From NCBI GenBank assembly GCA_031292015.1, contig JARLHY010000196.1, forward strand, positions 1 to 39,496: a DNA stretch of 39,496 bases, read 5' to 3'. Each line of letters opens with the position of its first letter. Positions within the stretch are counted from its first letter, which is position 1. The notes beneath the pieces are model-generated. The model was not told where the DNA came from and did not search any database. It worked only from the letters and a program-made list of their open reading frames with translations. This stretch comes from Negativicutes bacterium (GTDB taxonomy: Bacteria > Bacillota_C > Negativicutes > Sporomusales_B > JARLHX01). Made by a program: the position numbers and the translations under genes. Shown here in pieces: positions 16,416 to 24,591 of the stretch.

Positions 16416-16450
16416 ACTAAACCCTGCCCTGCTGCCCAGCAGGGTTTAGT
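16416..16450 (+). terminator. Hairpin after the 3D-domain gene
   Basis: A perfect 12-bp stem (16416-16427 and 16439-16450) with 11-nt loop, 25 nt after the stop. No T-run follows, so termination may be incomplete; rnmV has no clear promoter of its own. Confidence 0.5.
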
Positions 16451-16513
16451 CATTGCCATTCAAGGCCCGGGCAACTGTCTTGAACAGTCTCGCCGACCTG
16501 TGGAGGTGCGCGC

Positions 16514-17059
16514 ATGATCAGGGAAGTCATCGTCGTTGAGGGGAAAAAGGATATCGCGGCCGTGAAGCGGGCCGTGGACGCCGAATGCATTGACACCGGC
16601 GGCTTCAGACTGTCTGTTGGTTCCCTGAGCGAAATCGAGGCTGCCGCCCGGCGCAGCGGGATCATCATTTTCACCGACCCGGACAGCGCCGGGGAGCGTA
16701 TCCGCAAAGTTCTGGCCGAACGGTTTCCTGGGGCGAAACACGCGTTTATTGCCCGCGAAGCAGCCACCGCCTGCGGCGATATTGGCGTGGAGCGGGCCAG
16801 CGTCGAGGCCATCCGAGCGGCTCTCGCCAAGACCCGCTACCAGGAATGGCAGCCGCAGCAGCTATTCACCTCCTGTGATCTGCAAGCAGCAGGGCTTTCC
16901 GGAAATCCGGCGGCGTCCGAAAGGCGGGCCTGCCTCGGCGACCGGCTTGGTATCGGCTATGCCAATGCCAAAACCTTTTTGCGGCGCCTCAATCATTATG
17001 GCGTAACCAGGGAAGAATTTTCGGCAGCTGTTGCTGCGCTGGAGGCCAGGGATGCTTAA
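16514..17059 (+). CDS. rnmV: Ribonuclease M5
   Basis: Matures the ends of 5S rRNA in Bacillota. This 181-residue protein has a TOPRIM domain with V-V-E-G-K-K-D at residues 7-13 (catalytic Glu) and F-T-D-P-D-S-A-G-E-R-I near 54-64 (metal-binding Asp pair), followed by a C-terminal part with L-G-I-G-Y-A-N-A-K. The ATG follows GTGGAGGTGCG. It overlaps rsmA by 8 nt, the usual coupled arrangement. Confidence 0.95.
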   Translation: MIREVIVVEGKKDIAAVKRAVDAECIDTGGFRLSVGSLSEIEAAARRSGIIIFTDPDSAGERIRKVLAERFPGAKHAFIAREAATACGDIGVERASVEAIRAALAKTRYQEWQPQQLFTSCDLQAAGLSGNPAASERRACLGDRLGIGYANAKTFLRRLNHYGVTREEFSAAVAALEARDA

Positions 17060-17915
17060 TCCGCGAATCGCCGACAAAGACGTGACCCGTCATATTCTCA
17101 AGACGTTCGGTATTCATACAAGCAAGAAGCTTGGCCAGAATTTCCTGGTGGACGCGGCAATGGTCCAGGATATTGTCACAGCCGCCGCAGTCTCGCCTGC
17201 CGATACCGTGCTCGAAATCGGCCCCGGCATCGGGACCCTGACTCAGGGGCTGGCAGAAACCGGAGCCCGGATTGTAGCTGTGGAACTGGACCGGCGGCTG
17301 ATCGAAGTGATGGAGAAAACGCTGTCAGGCTACTCCAACATACGAATCGTTCAGGGTGATATCCTGAAGTTGGATATTTCCCGGGAAATAATGGCTAGCC
17401 CATTCAAGGTCGTCGCCAATTTGCCCTACTATATCACAACACCGATCGTCATGGGGCTGCTGGAGCAGCGGTTGCCGATTGAGGTGCTTGTCACCATGGT
17501 GCAGAAGGAAGTGGCCGAGCGGATGGTGGCCTCCCCTGGCGGCAAGGACTACGGGGCGTTGTCGGTGGCGGTTCAGTACTACACCGAACCGACGATCATG
17601 TTTGCTGTTCCTCCGTCGTCGTTTATTCCTTCGCCGGCGGTGGAATCGGCGGTCATTCGCTGCGTGGTGCGCCGCGAACCGCCTGTGTCGGTTCAGGACG
17701 AGAAACGATTCTTCCGCACCGTCCGGGCGGCCTTCTCCCAACGGCGCAAAACCCTGGCCAATACTCTCAAAGCTGCCGGAATCCCTGCTGAGAGTGTGAA
17801 GGACATCCTGGCTGAGGCCGGGATCGACGGGATGAGGCGGGGGGAAACCCTGACTCTGGACGAATTTGCCGCCGTTGCCGACGCCTGGTTCCGGAAGGAA
17901 CCTCCGAACCGTTAA
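17052..17915 (+). CDS. rsmA: 16S rRNA A1518/A1519 dimethyltransferase (KsgA)
   Basis: Dimethylates two adjacent adenines in helix 45 of 16S rRNA late in 30S assembly. The 287-residue Rossmann enzyme has K-K-L-G-Q-N-F-L-V-D, the SAM motif E-I-G-P-G-I-G-T-L-T and the catalytic N-L-P-Y-Y-I. ATG 17052 is preferred, with GGAGG 6 nt upstream; an in-frame TTG at 17031 would add seven residues inside rnmV. A strong bidirectional terminator follows. Confidence 0.97.
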   Translation: MLNPRIADKDVTRHILKTFGIHTSKKLGQNFLVDAAMVQDIVTAAAVSPADTVLEIGPGIGTLTQGLAETGARIVAVELDRRLIEVMEKTLSGYSNIRIVQGDILKLDISREIMASPFKVVANLPYYITTPIVMGLLEQRLPIEVLVTMVQKEVAERMVASPGGKDYGALSVAVQYYTEPTIMFAVPPSSFIPSPAVESAVIRCVVRREPPVSVQDEKRFFRTVRAAFSQRRKTLANTLKAAGIPAESVKDILAEAGIDGMRRGETLTLDEFAAVADAWFRKEPPNR

Positions 17916-17933
17916 TATTATGGTGCTATACGA

Positions 17934-17970
17934 TAAAAACGTGCGCTACTTTTCGCAGCGCACGTTTTTA
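17934..17970. terminator. Bidirectional terminator between rsmA and the glycosyltransferase gene
   Basis: A perfect 14-bp stem (17934-17947 and 17957-17970, 9-nt loop) with A-run on one side and T-run on the other. It overlaps the last codons of the minus-strand gene. Confidence 0.9.
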
Positions 17971-18749
17971 TTGAGAAAATGATCCAATAGGTCAAACCGG
18001 CGGTCATTATGATATCCCAGGTAAGTGGTGTTCTGCCACTGACGGGTCCGGGGCTGATCGTGGAACGCGGCAATCGCTTCCAGGCAGTCGCCGACAATGG
18101 TGTCGATGATTTTATTGGTATGAATCTGATTTTTGATGGATGAGCCCAGGCGGTAGTGCGGAATGGTTGTCGCCACGTCGATCTTCAGTTTTGCAACACG
18201 GGCGAGGGCGAGAATCACTGGCGGGATGGCCAGTTCCCTGATCGATACCGTCTCCAGGAGACGCCGGGAAACGGCATGAGGCCCGTGGGCCGGCGTGGCC
18301 AGCCCGACTTTTTTCTCCAGCCCCAGTTCCTTGTTAAGGTTCAGCCGCCATTGAAAGGTGGGGTTATACCTTTCGATATGGCGTGGCGGTGAAGGATAAC
18401 AATTGGTGAGGGAGACATCCAAATGCTTCAGCAATACGCCGTCTACCAGTTCCATCAAATTCTCGTTAAAAGTGCCAACCATGTCGCCGTCGACAAAGGC
18501 GACAACGTCGCTGCCAAGAGACAATGCTACTTTTGCGCCGATCGCCCGGGGGATATCAATACCCAGACATTCGTGAAAATAAATGATCTGGAGTTTAGGG
18601 AGGCGCAGCTGCAATATTTCCTGCATGGTGGAGTCTTTGGATCCGTTGCTGATCACAATGATGTGATCGACAGGTAGGGTTCCAAGATTCTGCAAAACGG
18701 TACCAATACGGCCTGCCTCGTTTCTTGCGGGAACGACCACAGTAATCAA
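17946..18749 (-). CDS. Family 2 glycosyltransferase
   Basis: This protein of about 267 residues has a GT-A fold: V-V-V-P-A-R-N-E-A-G-R at residues 4-14, S-N-G-S-K-D-S-T near 34-41 and the metal-binding D-G-D at 87-89. It probably transfers a sugar from a nucleotide sugar, most likely to an envelope or spore-surface acceptor. I chose the TTG at 18749 because GAGGTG lies 8 nt upstream and the catalytic domain begins at once; longer in-frame starts would run through the yabG promoter and coding start. It has no transmembrane segment. Position next to yabG hints at a spore role but proves nothing. Confidence 0.75.
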   Translation of the reverse strand: MITVVVPARNEAGRIGTVLQNLGTLPVDHIIVISNGSKDSTMQEILQLRLPKLQIIYFHECLGIDIPRAIGAKVALSLGSDVVAFVDGDMVGTFNENLMELVDGVLLKHLDVSLTNCYPSPPRHIERYNPTFQWRLNLNKELGLEKKVGLATPAHGPHAVSRRLLETVSIRELAIPPVILALARVAKLKIDVATTIPHYRLGSSIKNQIHTNKIIDTIVGDCLEAIAAFHDQPRTRQWQNTTYLGYHNDRRFDLLDHFLNKNVRCEK

Positions 18750-18882
18750 GAGCCCATCACCTCGGTGGACTGAGTGCGGCAGAGCCTCGTGCGGCTTTAC
18801 TACAGTATATTGACGGACAAAATCGTTTGCCACTTGTCCCAATAGGAAAAAATGGCGTGCGGCATGGCAGTCCCGGACCGTG

Positions 18883-18909
18883 ACAATTCTTGCCTCAGCG
18901 ACATAGTAT
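18883..18909 (+). promoter_or_regulatory. SigK-type promoter of yabG
   Basis: ACA (18883-18885), 16-nt spacer, CATAGTAT (18902-18909), matching the mother-cell SigK pattern AC-N16/17-CATAnnnT. The ATG is 24 nt downstream. Bacillus yabG is SigK-dependent. Confidence 0.6.
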
Positions 18910-18933
18910 GTAATAGTTGGGGAGGGATAGGTC

Positions 18934-19809
18934 ATGTCATCAATAACAGTAGGTGATCTTGTAAGCCGCAAATCCCACGGTGGTGACATATTGTTCAAAG
19001 TAGTCGATATTCACAAAGATGAAACCGGAGTGGAACTTTGCACCCTGAAAGGTTTGCATCTTCGGCTGCTGGCCGACGCGCCGCTGCTGGACCTGGAAAA
19101 GGTGGACTCCGAACATTTAAAACGGGAAATTTTGGAAGAAGAAAATCGGCATAACGATTCGCTGAACCGGGTGAAGCTCCGGCGCAGTCAGGAGTTTGAA
19201 GAACGCGAGCTGTTCCGGGCCGAACCGGCCAAGAAACCTTCTTTTTTTAATTTGCCTGGTCGGGTTTTGCATCTGGATGGCGATGAAGACTATCTCAAAA
19301 TGTGCCTGAAGACATACAACCAGCTTAACATTGAAGCGGTCGGCCGCTGGATCGACGAGACCAAGCAGCCGGACCAGGTGCTGGCGCTGCTAAAAGAGCA
19401 CCGGCCGGATATTCTTGTCGTGACCGGTCATGATTCCCTGATCGGCGGCGGTAAAAAAGGCTTTAAAGATATCAACAACTATCGTACCTCCAGATATTTT
19501 ATCAAATCGGTGCAGATCGCCCGGGATTTTCAGCCGTCCCGCGATGATCTGGTTATCTTTGCCGGGGCCTGCCAGTCTTATTTCGAGGCAATTCTCACCG
19601 CCGGCGCGAACTTTGCCAGCTCGCCGAGCCGGATCTTCATCCACGCCTATGATCCGGTCTTCATCGCCGAGAAAGTGGCCTTCACCCCCATCGCCAAAAC
19701 CGTCGACCTGAATGCAGCCATCGCCGCCTCGGTCACCGGTATCGAAGGGGTGGGCGGGGTGGAAACCCGGGGGAAATTCCGCCTGGGAATGCCGAAGTCG
19801 GCTTATTAG
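18934..19809 (+). CDS. yabG: Sporulation peptidase YabG
   Basis: This 291-residue cysteine-type protease of the YabG family processes spore-coat proteins in the mother cell and in clostridia also germination proteins. It begins with the family N-terminus V-G-D-L-V-S-R-K-S and has V-L-H-L-D-G-D near 107, V-T-G-H-D-S with His166, and A-G-A-C-Q-S with Cys213. The His and Cys are the likely catalytic pair by conservation. GGGAGGG ribosome site lies just upstream. Its presence, with a SigK-like promoter, is strong evidence for endospore formation. The veg and sspF genes that follow yabG in Bacillus are absent. Confidence 0.96.
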   Translation: MSSITVGDLVSRKSHGGDILFKVVDIHKDETGVELCTLKGLHLRLLADAPLLDLEKVDSEHLKREILEEENRHNDSLNRVKLRRSQEFEERELFRAEPAKKPSFFNLPGRVLHLDGDEDYLKMCLKTYNQLNIEAVGRWIDETKQPDQVLALLKEHRPDILVVTGHDSLIGGGKKGFKDINNYRTSRYFIKSVQIARDFQPSRDDLVIFAGACQSYFEAILTAGANFASSPSRIFIHAYDPVFIAEKVAFTPIAKTVDLNAAIAASVTGIEGVGGVETRGKFRLGMPKSAY

Positions 19810-19850
19810 CCGGCTTTCCCAGAAACTACATAATGTAGTTTGGCGGCCAG

Positions 19851-19875
19851 ATGGCGCGGGCGACCGCGCCATTTT
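19851..19875 (+). terminator. Terminator after yabG
   Basis: A 9-bp GC-rich stem (19851-19859 and 19864-19872, GCGA loop) with three further T's. A separate 9-bp palindrome (AAACTACAT and its complement) lies at 19823-19841. Confidence 0.6.
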
Positions 19876-19988
19876 CATGCCCGCAAGGCCAGGACAGGCT
19901 TTTCCCTGGCTCCAGGGCTGGTAGGGTTTATCCGGCCTCGCGGCGAATATAGGACAGGAGAAAACTGGCCCGGACACGGGGGTATCGG

Positions 19989-20474
19989 ATGAAGCGGCAA
20001 GTGATTGTTCTTATGATTGGCTCTATTATTTTGCTGTTGACGGCGGCAGTCTCCGGCGTCGCTATCGGCGCACCCGCCGGCTCGGCGGCGGTGTCGCAGG
20101 AGGAACAGCTTGCCTTTGAACTCATCAACGCCGACCGGGCGGCCAGCGGCCGGGCGGTGCTTGCCTGGAACCCGCAACTGGCCGAGCTGGCCCGGGACTA
20201 TTGCCATGACATGGTCAGCCGCAACTTCTTTTCTCATGACAACCCGGAGGGGCAGTCACCCTTTGACCGGATGAAGGCCCGGGGTATAAAATTCCGTGCT
20301 GCTGCGGAAAATCTGGCCGGCGACAGCAGCGTCGAAGCTGCCGAAAAAGCCTTCATGGACAGCCCCGGCCATCGGGCCAACATACTGGACAGCGATTTTG
20401 ACCAGGTCGGCATCGGGGTTGGTCGCGAAAGGGACGGCTTGGTAGTTGTCGTTCAGGAATTCATCGGCAACTGA
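19989..20474 (+). CDS. Secreted CAP (SCP/PR1) domain protein 1
   Basis: A 161-residue protein with an N-terminal signal peptide (hydrophobic core about residues 5-27, cleavage after an Ala-rich segment) followed directly by a CAP domain like YkwD. Landmarks are E-L-I-N-A-D-R-A, F-F-S-H-D-N-P-E-G, A-E-N-L-A-G, D-S-P-G-H-R-A-N-I-L and the C-terminal V-V-Q-E-F. The His and Glu residues form the canonical CAP cavity. Function of bacterial CAP proteins is poorly known. A second CAP gene follows in tandem. GGGGGT near the ATG serves as a ribosome site. Confidence 0.9.
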   Translation: MKRQVIVLMIGSIILLLTAAVSGVAIGAPAGSAAVSQEEQLAFELINADRAASGRAVLAWNPQLAELARDYCHDMVSRNFFSHDNPEGQSPFDRMKARGIKFRAAAENLAGDSSVEAAEKAFMDSPGHRANILDSDFDQVGIGVGRERDGLVVVVQEFIGN

Positions 20475-20662
20475 CCCGCCCGGCGCCGGCCCACCTTCCG
20501 TTTCCCAAGCGGCAGGCCGCTCTGGAGCAGGCATACAGAGATTCCCATGGTTATGTAAACAGGAATTCGGCTTTCTGACGGCGAATAGTATCGGCAGACT
20601 AGTCAGAACTTAGAACTTAACCGCCCGTATCAAAACAAAATTTGAGAAAGGCAGGTTATAGG

Positions 20663-21400
20663 GTGGGTAAAAACAGCTCAGCTAAGATTCTTGTCACCGG
20701 TGTTGCCGTATTTGTCCTGGTTGCGACGTCTTTTGGGGGCACACTTGCCCCGGCAGCCCTGGCCGCGACCGGCGGCCAGTCCGCCCAATTTTACGGTGAT
20801 GCCGCACATAGCCATTTCAGTGTGGACAGTCTTGTTGCCGTAGGTCTTGTCTCATTATTCTCCAATCATGGAATGCATTCGGCCCATTTCAGCACTTTAT
20901 CCGGGCATGATGTGTCTTCGCCCACCGTTCAGCCTCCCGCGTCCCAACCGGTTCCCCAGCCTGTTGTTTCCCCGGCTCCTGCCGCTCCGAAACTCGGTAC
21001 AGGCAATTCGGCAAGCGTAAATGCCGAGGAACAGCAGGCGTTTCGTCTGCTGAACGCCGACCGGGCGGCCAACGGACTGCCGCCGCTGCGGATCAGCGCT
21101 GCGTTGACCGGTTTGGCTGAAACCTATGCCCAGGATATGATCAACCGTAACTTCTTCTCCCATACCAACCCGCAGGGGCAATCCCCCTTTGACCGGATGC
21201 GTCAGGCCGGTATTGCCTACGGCTATGCCGGAGAGAATCTGGCGATCAATGTCAGCGTTCCTGAAGCCGAACAAGCTTTTATGAACAGCCCCGGTCATCG
21301 CGCCAATATCCTGAATTCCCATTATACTCAGGTCGGCGTCGGGGTGCGTCACAGTTCCAACGGCTCGGTGTATGTCGTGCAGGAATTTACCGACGGCTGA
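20663..21400 (+). CDS. Secreted CAP (SCP/PR1) domain protein 2
   Basis: A protein of about 245 residues with a signal peptide (about 1-35, A-L-A-A cleavage region), a low-complexity Ser/Pro/Val linker (about 80-115, many Pro), and a C-terminal CAP domain closely similar to its neighbour: A-F-R-L-L-N-A-D-R-A-A-N-G, F-F-S-H-T-N-P-Q-G-Q-S-P-F-D-R-M, G-E-N-L-A-I, N-S-P-G-H-R-A-N-I-L and V-V-Q-E-F. A paralogue by tandem duplication with an added spacer. Start is uncertain: GTG 20663 has AGG about 7 nt upstream; TTG 20642 has no ribosome site. Confidence 0.88.
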   Translation: MGKNSSAKILVTGVAVFVLVATSFGGTLAPAALAATGGQSAQFYGDAAHSHFSVDSLVAVGLVSLFSNHGMHSAHFSTLSGHDVSSPTVQPPASQPVPQPVVSPAPAAPKLGTGNSASVNAEEQQAFRLLNADRAANGLPPLRISAALTGLAETYAQDMINRNFFSHTNPQGQSPFDRMRQAGIAYGYAGENLAINVSVPEAEQAFMNSPGHRANILNSHYTQVGVGVRHSSNGSVYVVQEFTDG

Positions 21401-21434
21401 TCCCAAAGCCCGGTTTAGTCCGTGCCTTGCACCC

Positions 21435-21472
21435 AAAAAAGCAAGTGTGTGTAAACACACTTGCTTTTTTTT
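21435..21472 (+). terminator. Strong terminator after CAP 2
   Basis: A perfect 16-bp stem (21435-21450 and 21455-21470, GTAA loop) ending in a T-run. Confidence 0.92.
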
Positions 21473-21650
21473 GCCTGTCAGGCCGGATTTGGGCAGCGGT
21501 CGAAAAGATCGCCTGCTATTTTATGTCAGTTGTAAGGGGCCCTGTTCCGGTTGCCTGAGGGTCCTGGAAGAATACTCGGCCGGTGGCTGTTTTTCTTGCG
21601 GGAAAAAATACCAATTGTTCGCCGGAGCGGCGCGGCCTGCTTTTTTTGTC

Positions 21651-21677
21651 ACATAAGACAAAATGCAGGCATATATA
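21651..21677 (+). promoter_or_regulatory. SigK-like promoter of the SPOCS gene pair
   Basis: ACA (21651-21653), 16-nt spacer, CATATATA (21670-21677). The same spacing as for yabG, but the -10 lacks the final T, so support is modest. Confidence 0.4.
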
Positions 21678-21707
21678 TAACTAGAACATACAAAGGGGGG
21701 AATATAT

Positions 21708-22451
21708 GTGGACGACAAAAAGTCGCGTCAAACAGTGAGCGCGTCTTCATCGGGAGCGTCGATGGCCATGTCGCCGAACCAGTGCACACTGGGCGCGCAG
21801 ACAGGACCGCAGACCATAATCGTGCGGCAGGTAATTGGCGAATCGGAGCAACAAAAGGTGCTGGATGTCAGTGTAGTAGTCCCCGATCCGAAACCGGCGA
21901 TCGAGCAAATTATTGATGTATTTGTAAAAAACGTGAATGTCAACAGTGTTGATGTCATCACCGATAAGGTTATTGTCCGCGGCGACTTGGAGATAAAAGC
22001 CATCTATGTGGCCTGCACGCCCGATCAGGCAGTACTTGCGGTGGAAGTCAACAATGTAAAGTGGACGCAGGATATTCCGCTCCAGGGCGCTCGCCGGGGG
22101 ATGGATGCCGACGCCAGCGTCGTGGTGGAGTTCGTCGATTACGATGTCAGCGAAAATACCCGGGCATATCGACACAAGTACGGTCCGATGAGCTATGAAG
22201 ACGATGACAGTTGCGGCATACCCCAGCCTGCCGTCGAGGCCCCCTGCCCAGAGACCGCCGCTGAGCAAGTTGCCCCGCCGCCTCCTCCTCCGCCGCCTCC
22301 GCCGCCGCCTCCCGTACAGCCCGCCTTTAGCGAAGCCGGATGCTCCCGTGATTTCAATGTATCGATCGTACTGAAAATTACCGCGAAGGTTCTGGCTGAT
22401 CGCGAAGTCCAGATCGGCGCTGCCGCTATGCCGGCGTCACCCAAAGGATAA
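21708..22451 (+). CDS. SPOCS (DUF3794) domain protein with polyproline tract
   Basis: A 247-residue protein with one SPOCS/DUF3794 domain (about 30-145: V-V-V-P-D-P-K-P, I-I-D-V-F-V-K, D-K-V-I-V-R-G-D-L-E-I), the domain found in spore-coat and cortex proteins such as SpoVID and related LysM proteins. A run of 13 prolines (residues 190-202, DNA 22275-22313) separates it from a short C-terminal block. The start is a GTG behind GGGGGG. It is followed by a paralogous SPOCS gene after 33 nt. Likely a mother-cell coat component, in line with a possible SigK promoter. No signal peptide or membrane segment. Confidence 0.85.
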   Translation: MDDKKSRQTVSASSSGASMAMSPNQCTLGAQTGPQTIIVRQVIGESEQQKVLDVSVVVPDPKPAIEQIIDVFVKNVNVNSVDVITDKVIVRGDLEIKAIYVACTPDQAVLAVEVNNVKWTQDIPLQGARRGMDADASVVVEFVDYDVSENTRAYRHKYGPMSYEDDDSCGIPQPAVEAPCPETAAEQVAPPPPPPPPPPPPPVQPAFSEAGCSRDFNVSIVLKITAKVLADREVQIGAAAMPASPKG

Positions 22452-22484
22452 TAGCCTGAACTCCAGCAGAAGGGAGGGGAAAAA

Positions 22485-23396
22485 ATGGATGATATAACAA
22501 GACAGAGTTCTGGTTCGACAACCACGACGTCTGTAACCAGCGCAGCCGGACCGACCACCACTACAAACGCCGAATCAGCCTGTGCTCCGCAGCTTGGACC
22601 GGAAACCATTCAGGTCGAGCAAGTTCTGGGGGCTGATATGAAACAGCGGGTTGTCGAGTTTGCCATGGTTGTGCCGGATCCCAAACCTGATATCGAGCAG
22701 ATCATTGATGTCTATATCAAAAAACTGGAGATAACCAGCATCAGTGTCATCCCGGACAAAGTGGTCGTCCGCGGTACCCTGGAAGTGAAAGTAGTGTATG
22801 TTGCCGACCTGCCTAACCAGCCGTTGCACGCCTTCGAGCAGGATAAGGTCCACTGGACGAGGGATATTCCTATTGACGGCGCTGAGCCGGGGATGAAGGC
22901 AACTGCCGATGCGGTTGTTGAATATATAAACTATGACTTCGACCCCGCCAACCCGCGGCAGGTTTATATAACCATCGTACTTAAAGTGTGGACCCGTGTG
23001 GTAACCACTACCGACATGGATGTTTATACTCTTTCTCCGGTCAGCGAAGTCGGCCAGTTCGAAGTAACCACCGCCAGCGCCGCCGAAGAATTGGCGGCAG
23101 GCGCGGCGCCTCCTCCGTCGAATGTTACGGTGACGCCCGGGGTGGCACCTACTGCAGGCGTGAGTCAGGGGGTCAGCGGCATGGCCACGGTTAACGGCAA
23201 CAAGGTCAATGTGCGCACCGGGCCTGGCACCAACTTCCCGGTGGTCACCCAGGTCAACAAGGGTGATACGGTAACCCTCAAAGATCAGGCGTTCGGCTGG
23301 AACAAAGTCGTATTAAGCGACGGCAATACCACAGGCTGGATTGCCGGCTGGCTATTAAATACAGGCGGCGGAATGCCTCCGTCACCTCAGGGTTGA
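22485..23396 (+). CDS. SPOCS (DUF3794) protein with C-terminal SH3b domain
   Basis: A 303-residue protein whose N-terminal SPOCS domain (about 30-140) closely follows the preceding gene: V-V-P-D-P-K-P-D-I-E-Q-I-I-D-V, V-I-P-D-K-V-V-V-R-G-T-L-E-V-K, W-T-R-D-I-P. A Thr/Ser/Ala-rich leader of 30 residues precedes it, and a linker rich in Pro, Val and Ala leads to an SH3b domain (about 235-292: V-N-V-R-T-G-P-G-T-N-F, W-I-A-G-W-L-L-N). SH3b domains usually bind peptidoglycan. The domain pairing suggests a link between coat and cortex. GAGGGG site before the ATG. A terminator follows. Confidence 0.88.
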   Translation: MDDITRQSSGSTTTTSVTSAAGPTTTTNAESACAPQLGPETIQVEQVLGADMKQRVVEFAMVVPDPKPDIEQIIDVYIKKLEITSISVIPDKVVVRGTLEVKVVYVADLPNQPLHAFEQDKVHWTRDIPIDGAEPGMKATADAVVEYINYDFDPANPRQVYITIVLKVWTRVVTTTDMDVYTLSPVSEVGQFEVTTASAAEELAAGAAPPPSNVTVTPGVAPTAGVSQGVSGMATVNGNKVNVRTGPGTNFPVVTQVNKGDTVTLKDQAFGWNKVVLSDGNTTGWIAGWLLNTGGGMPPSPQG

Positions 23397-23397
23397 C

Positions 23398-23430
23398 AAA
23401 AAGGCCACGGTTACCGCCGTGGTCTTTTGC
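23398..23430 (+). terminator. Terminator of the SPOCS gene pair
   Basis: A 12-bp stem (23398-23410 region and 23417-23428, one G-T wobble) with loop TTACCG and trailing T's, starting at the stop codon. Confidence 0.8.
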
Positions 23431-23513
23431 CTGCTCCGAAGAAAAAACACGGATGGCTCGCTTTTTCCACGCGCCTGGCGCTCGGGGCGAGCCGGATTAC
23501 TGAAAAAGGGTTT

Positions 23514-23543
23514 TTGCCTGACGCTGGGGAAAATGTTTATAGT
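23514..23543 (+). promoter_or_regulatory. Possible SigA promoter of the SDH-type protease gene
   Basis: TTGCCT (23514-23519), 18-nt spacer, TATAGT (23538-23543), ending 24 nt before the chosen ATG. Confidence 0.4.
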
Positions 23544-23567
23544 AGACAAAATCAGGGGGATTATATT

Positions 23568-24404
23568 ATGGACTTTACGCAGTTTTTCTGGGTGCTGTTT
23601 TTGATCATGACCGTCTGGCCGATGCTGAAGCAGCAAACGGTCGAGCGGGCCCGCGTCAGACTGATCCGGAGTATTGAGGAGAAGCGCAGCTCCCGGCTGA
23701 TTACGCTGATCCATCGCCAGGAGGCTATCAGTATTCTTGGTTTGCCGATCAGCCGGTATATCAACATTGAAGACTCGGAGCAGGTTCTGCGGGCCATCCG
23801 GATGACACCTGACGACATGCCTCTTGATATCTTGCTGCACACTCCCGGCGGCTTGGTTCTGGCATCGGAGCAGATTGCCCATGCCCTCTTGCGCCACCCC
23901 GCCAGAGTAACTGTTTTTGTCCCCCACTACGCCATGAGCGGCGGGACGATGATCGCTCTGGCCGCCGATGACATTATGATGGATCCAAACGCCGTGCTTG
24001 GACCGGTGGATCCTCAGCTCGGCCAGTATCCTGCGGCTTCGATTCTTACAGCCGTCAAACAGAAAAACATCAACCGTGTCGACGACAATACCCTGATCCT
24101 TGCGGATATGGCCCAAAAAGCCATGCGGCAGGTGGAGGAGTTCTTGGCCCATCTGTTGATGGATAAAATGACCGCCGAGAAAGCTCAGGCCCTGGCCCAC
24201 ACGCTGAGTGAAGGCCGCTGGACCCACGACTTTCCGATTACCTGCGACAAGCTCAAAGAGATGGAATTGCCGGTGACGCCCCTCCTGCCTGATGAGATTT
24301 ATGATCTGATGGAGCTTTATCCCCAGCCAGCCCAGCGGCGTCCGTCGGTACAGTATATTCCCATCCCCTACGGACGGGAAATCCCCTTTAAAAAGCCCCA
24401 GTGA
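23568..24404 (+). CDS. SDH-family Clp-fold membrane serine protease
   Basis: A 278-residue protein with an N-terminal membrane segment (about 4-20) and a Clp/crotonase-fold catalytic domain. It has H-T-P-G-G at 91-95, the nucleophile region A-M-S-G-G-T with Ser124, and A-V-L-G-P-V-D-P-Q following, a pattern shared with SppA/SDH-type serine proteinases (PF01972). It probably cleaves membrane or signal-peptide-derived substrates. ATG 23568 is preferred to longer in-frame starts because the membrane segment and family N-terminus begin there. A SigA-like promoter lies just before. It stands alone and ends at a strong terminator. Confidence 0.85.
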   Translation: MDFTQFFWVLFLIMTVWPMLKQQTVERARVRLIRSIEEKRSSRLITLIHRQEAISILGLPISRYINIEDSEQVLRAIRMTPDDMPLDILLHTPGGLVLASEQIAHALLRHPARVTVFVPHYAMSGGTMIALAADDIMMDPNAVLGPVDPQLGQYPAASILTAVKQKNINRVDDNTLILADMAQKAMRQVEEFLAHLLMDKMTAEKAQALAHTLSEGRWTHDFPITCDKLKEMELPVTPLLPDEIYDLMELYPQPAQRRPSVQYIPIPYGREIPFKKPQ

Positions 24405-24413
24405 CCGACCTGC

Positions 24414-24441
24414 AAGCCCGGACAACCGTCCGGGCTTTTTT
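24414..24441 (+). terminator. Terminator after the SDH-type protease gene
   Basis: Stem 24414-24423 with 24428-24437, AACC loop, then a run of T's. Confidence 0.9.
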
Positions 24442-24591
24442 ATATCCATTTTCTCAGACCGGGCTTGGTATAAGCCGGGCCTTTCGCTGGTGCCTTTCTC
24501 GGTGGTAACTTGTTGATTTGCGGGCATATACTGTAGCATTCAGATGTTACACTGCGTGATGGTAGATAATCGGGAGAGAGGAAGAGAGACT

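Larger units (their letters stand above)
21401..21707 (+). other. Intergenic stretch between CAP 2 and the SPOCS genes
   Basis: No gene is supported; short frames here start without ribosome sites and end in the next gene region. It holds the CAP 2 terminator (21435-21472), a T-run at 21641-21648 after a GC-rich hairpin (CGCCG/CGGCG near 21621-21633), and a SigK-like promoter (21651-21677). Confidence 0.6.

Noticed and set aside
21372..21656. 94-codon frame after CAP 2
   Set aside because: It overlaps the end of the CAP gene and passes through a strong terminator hairpin; no protein family is apparent.
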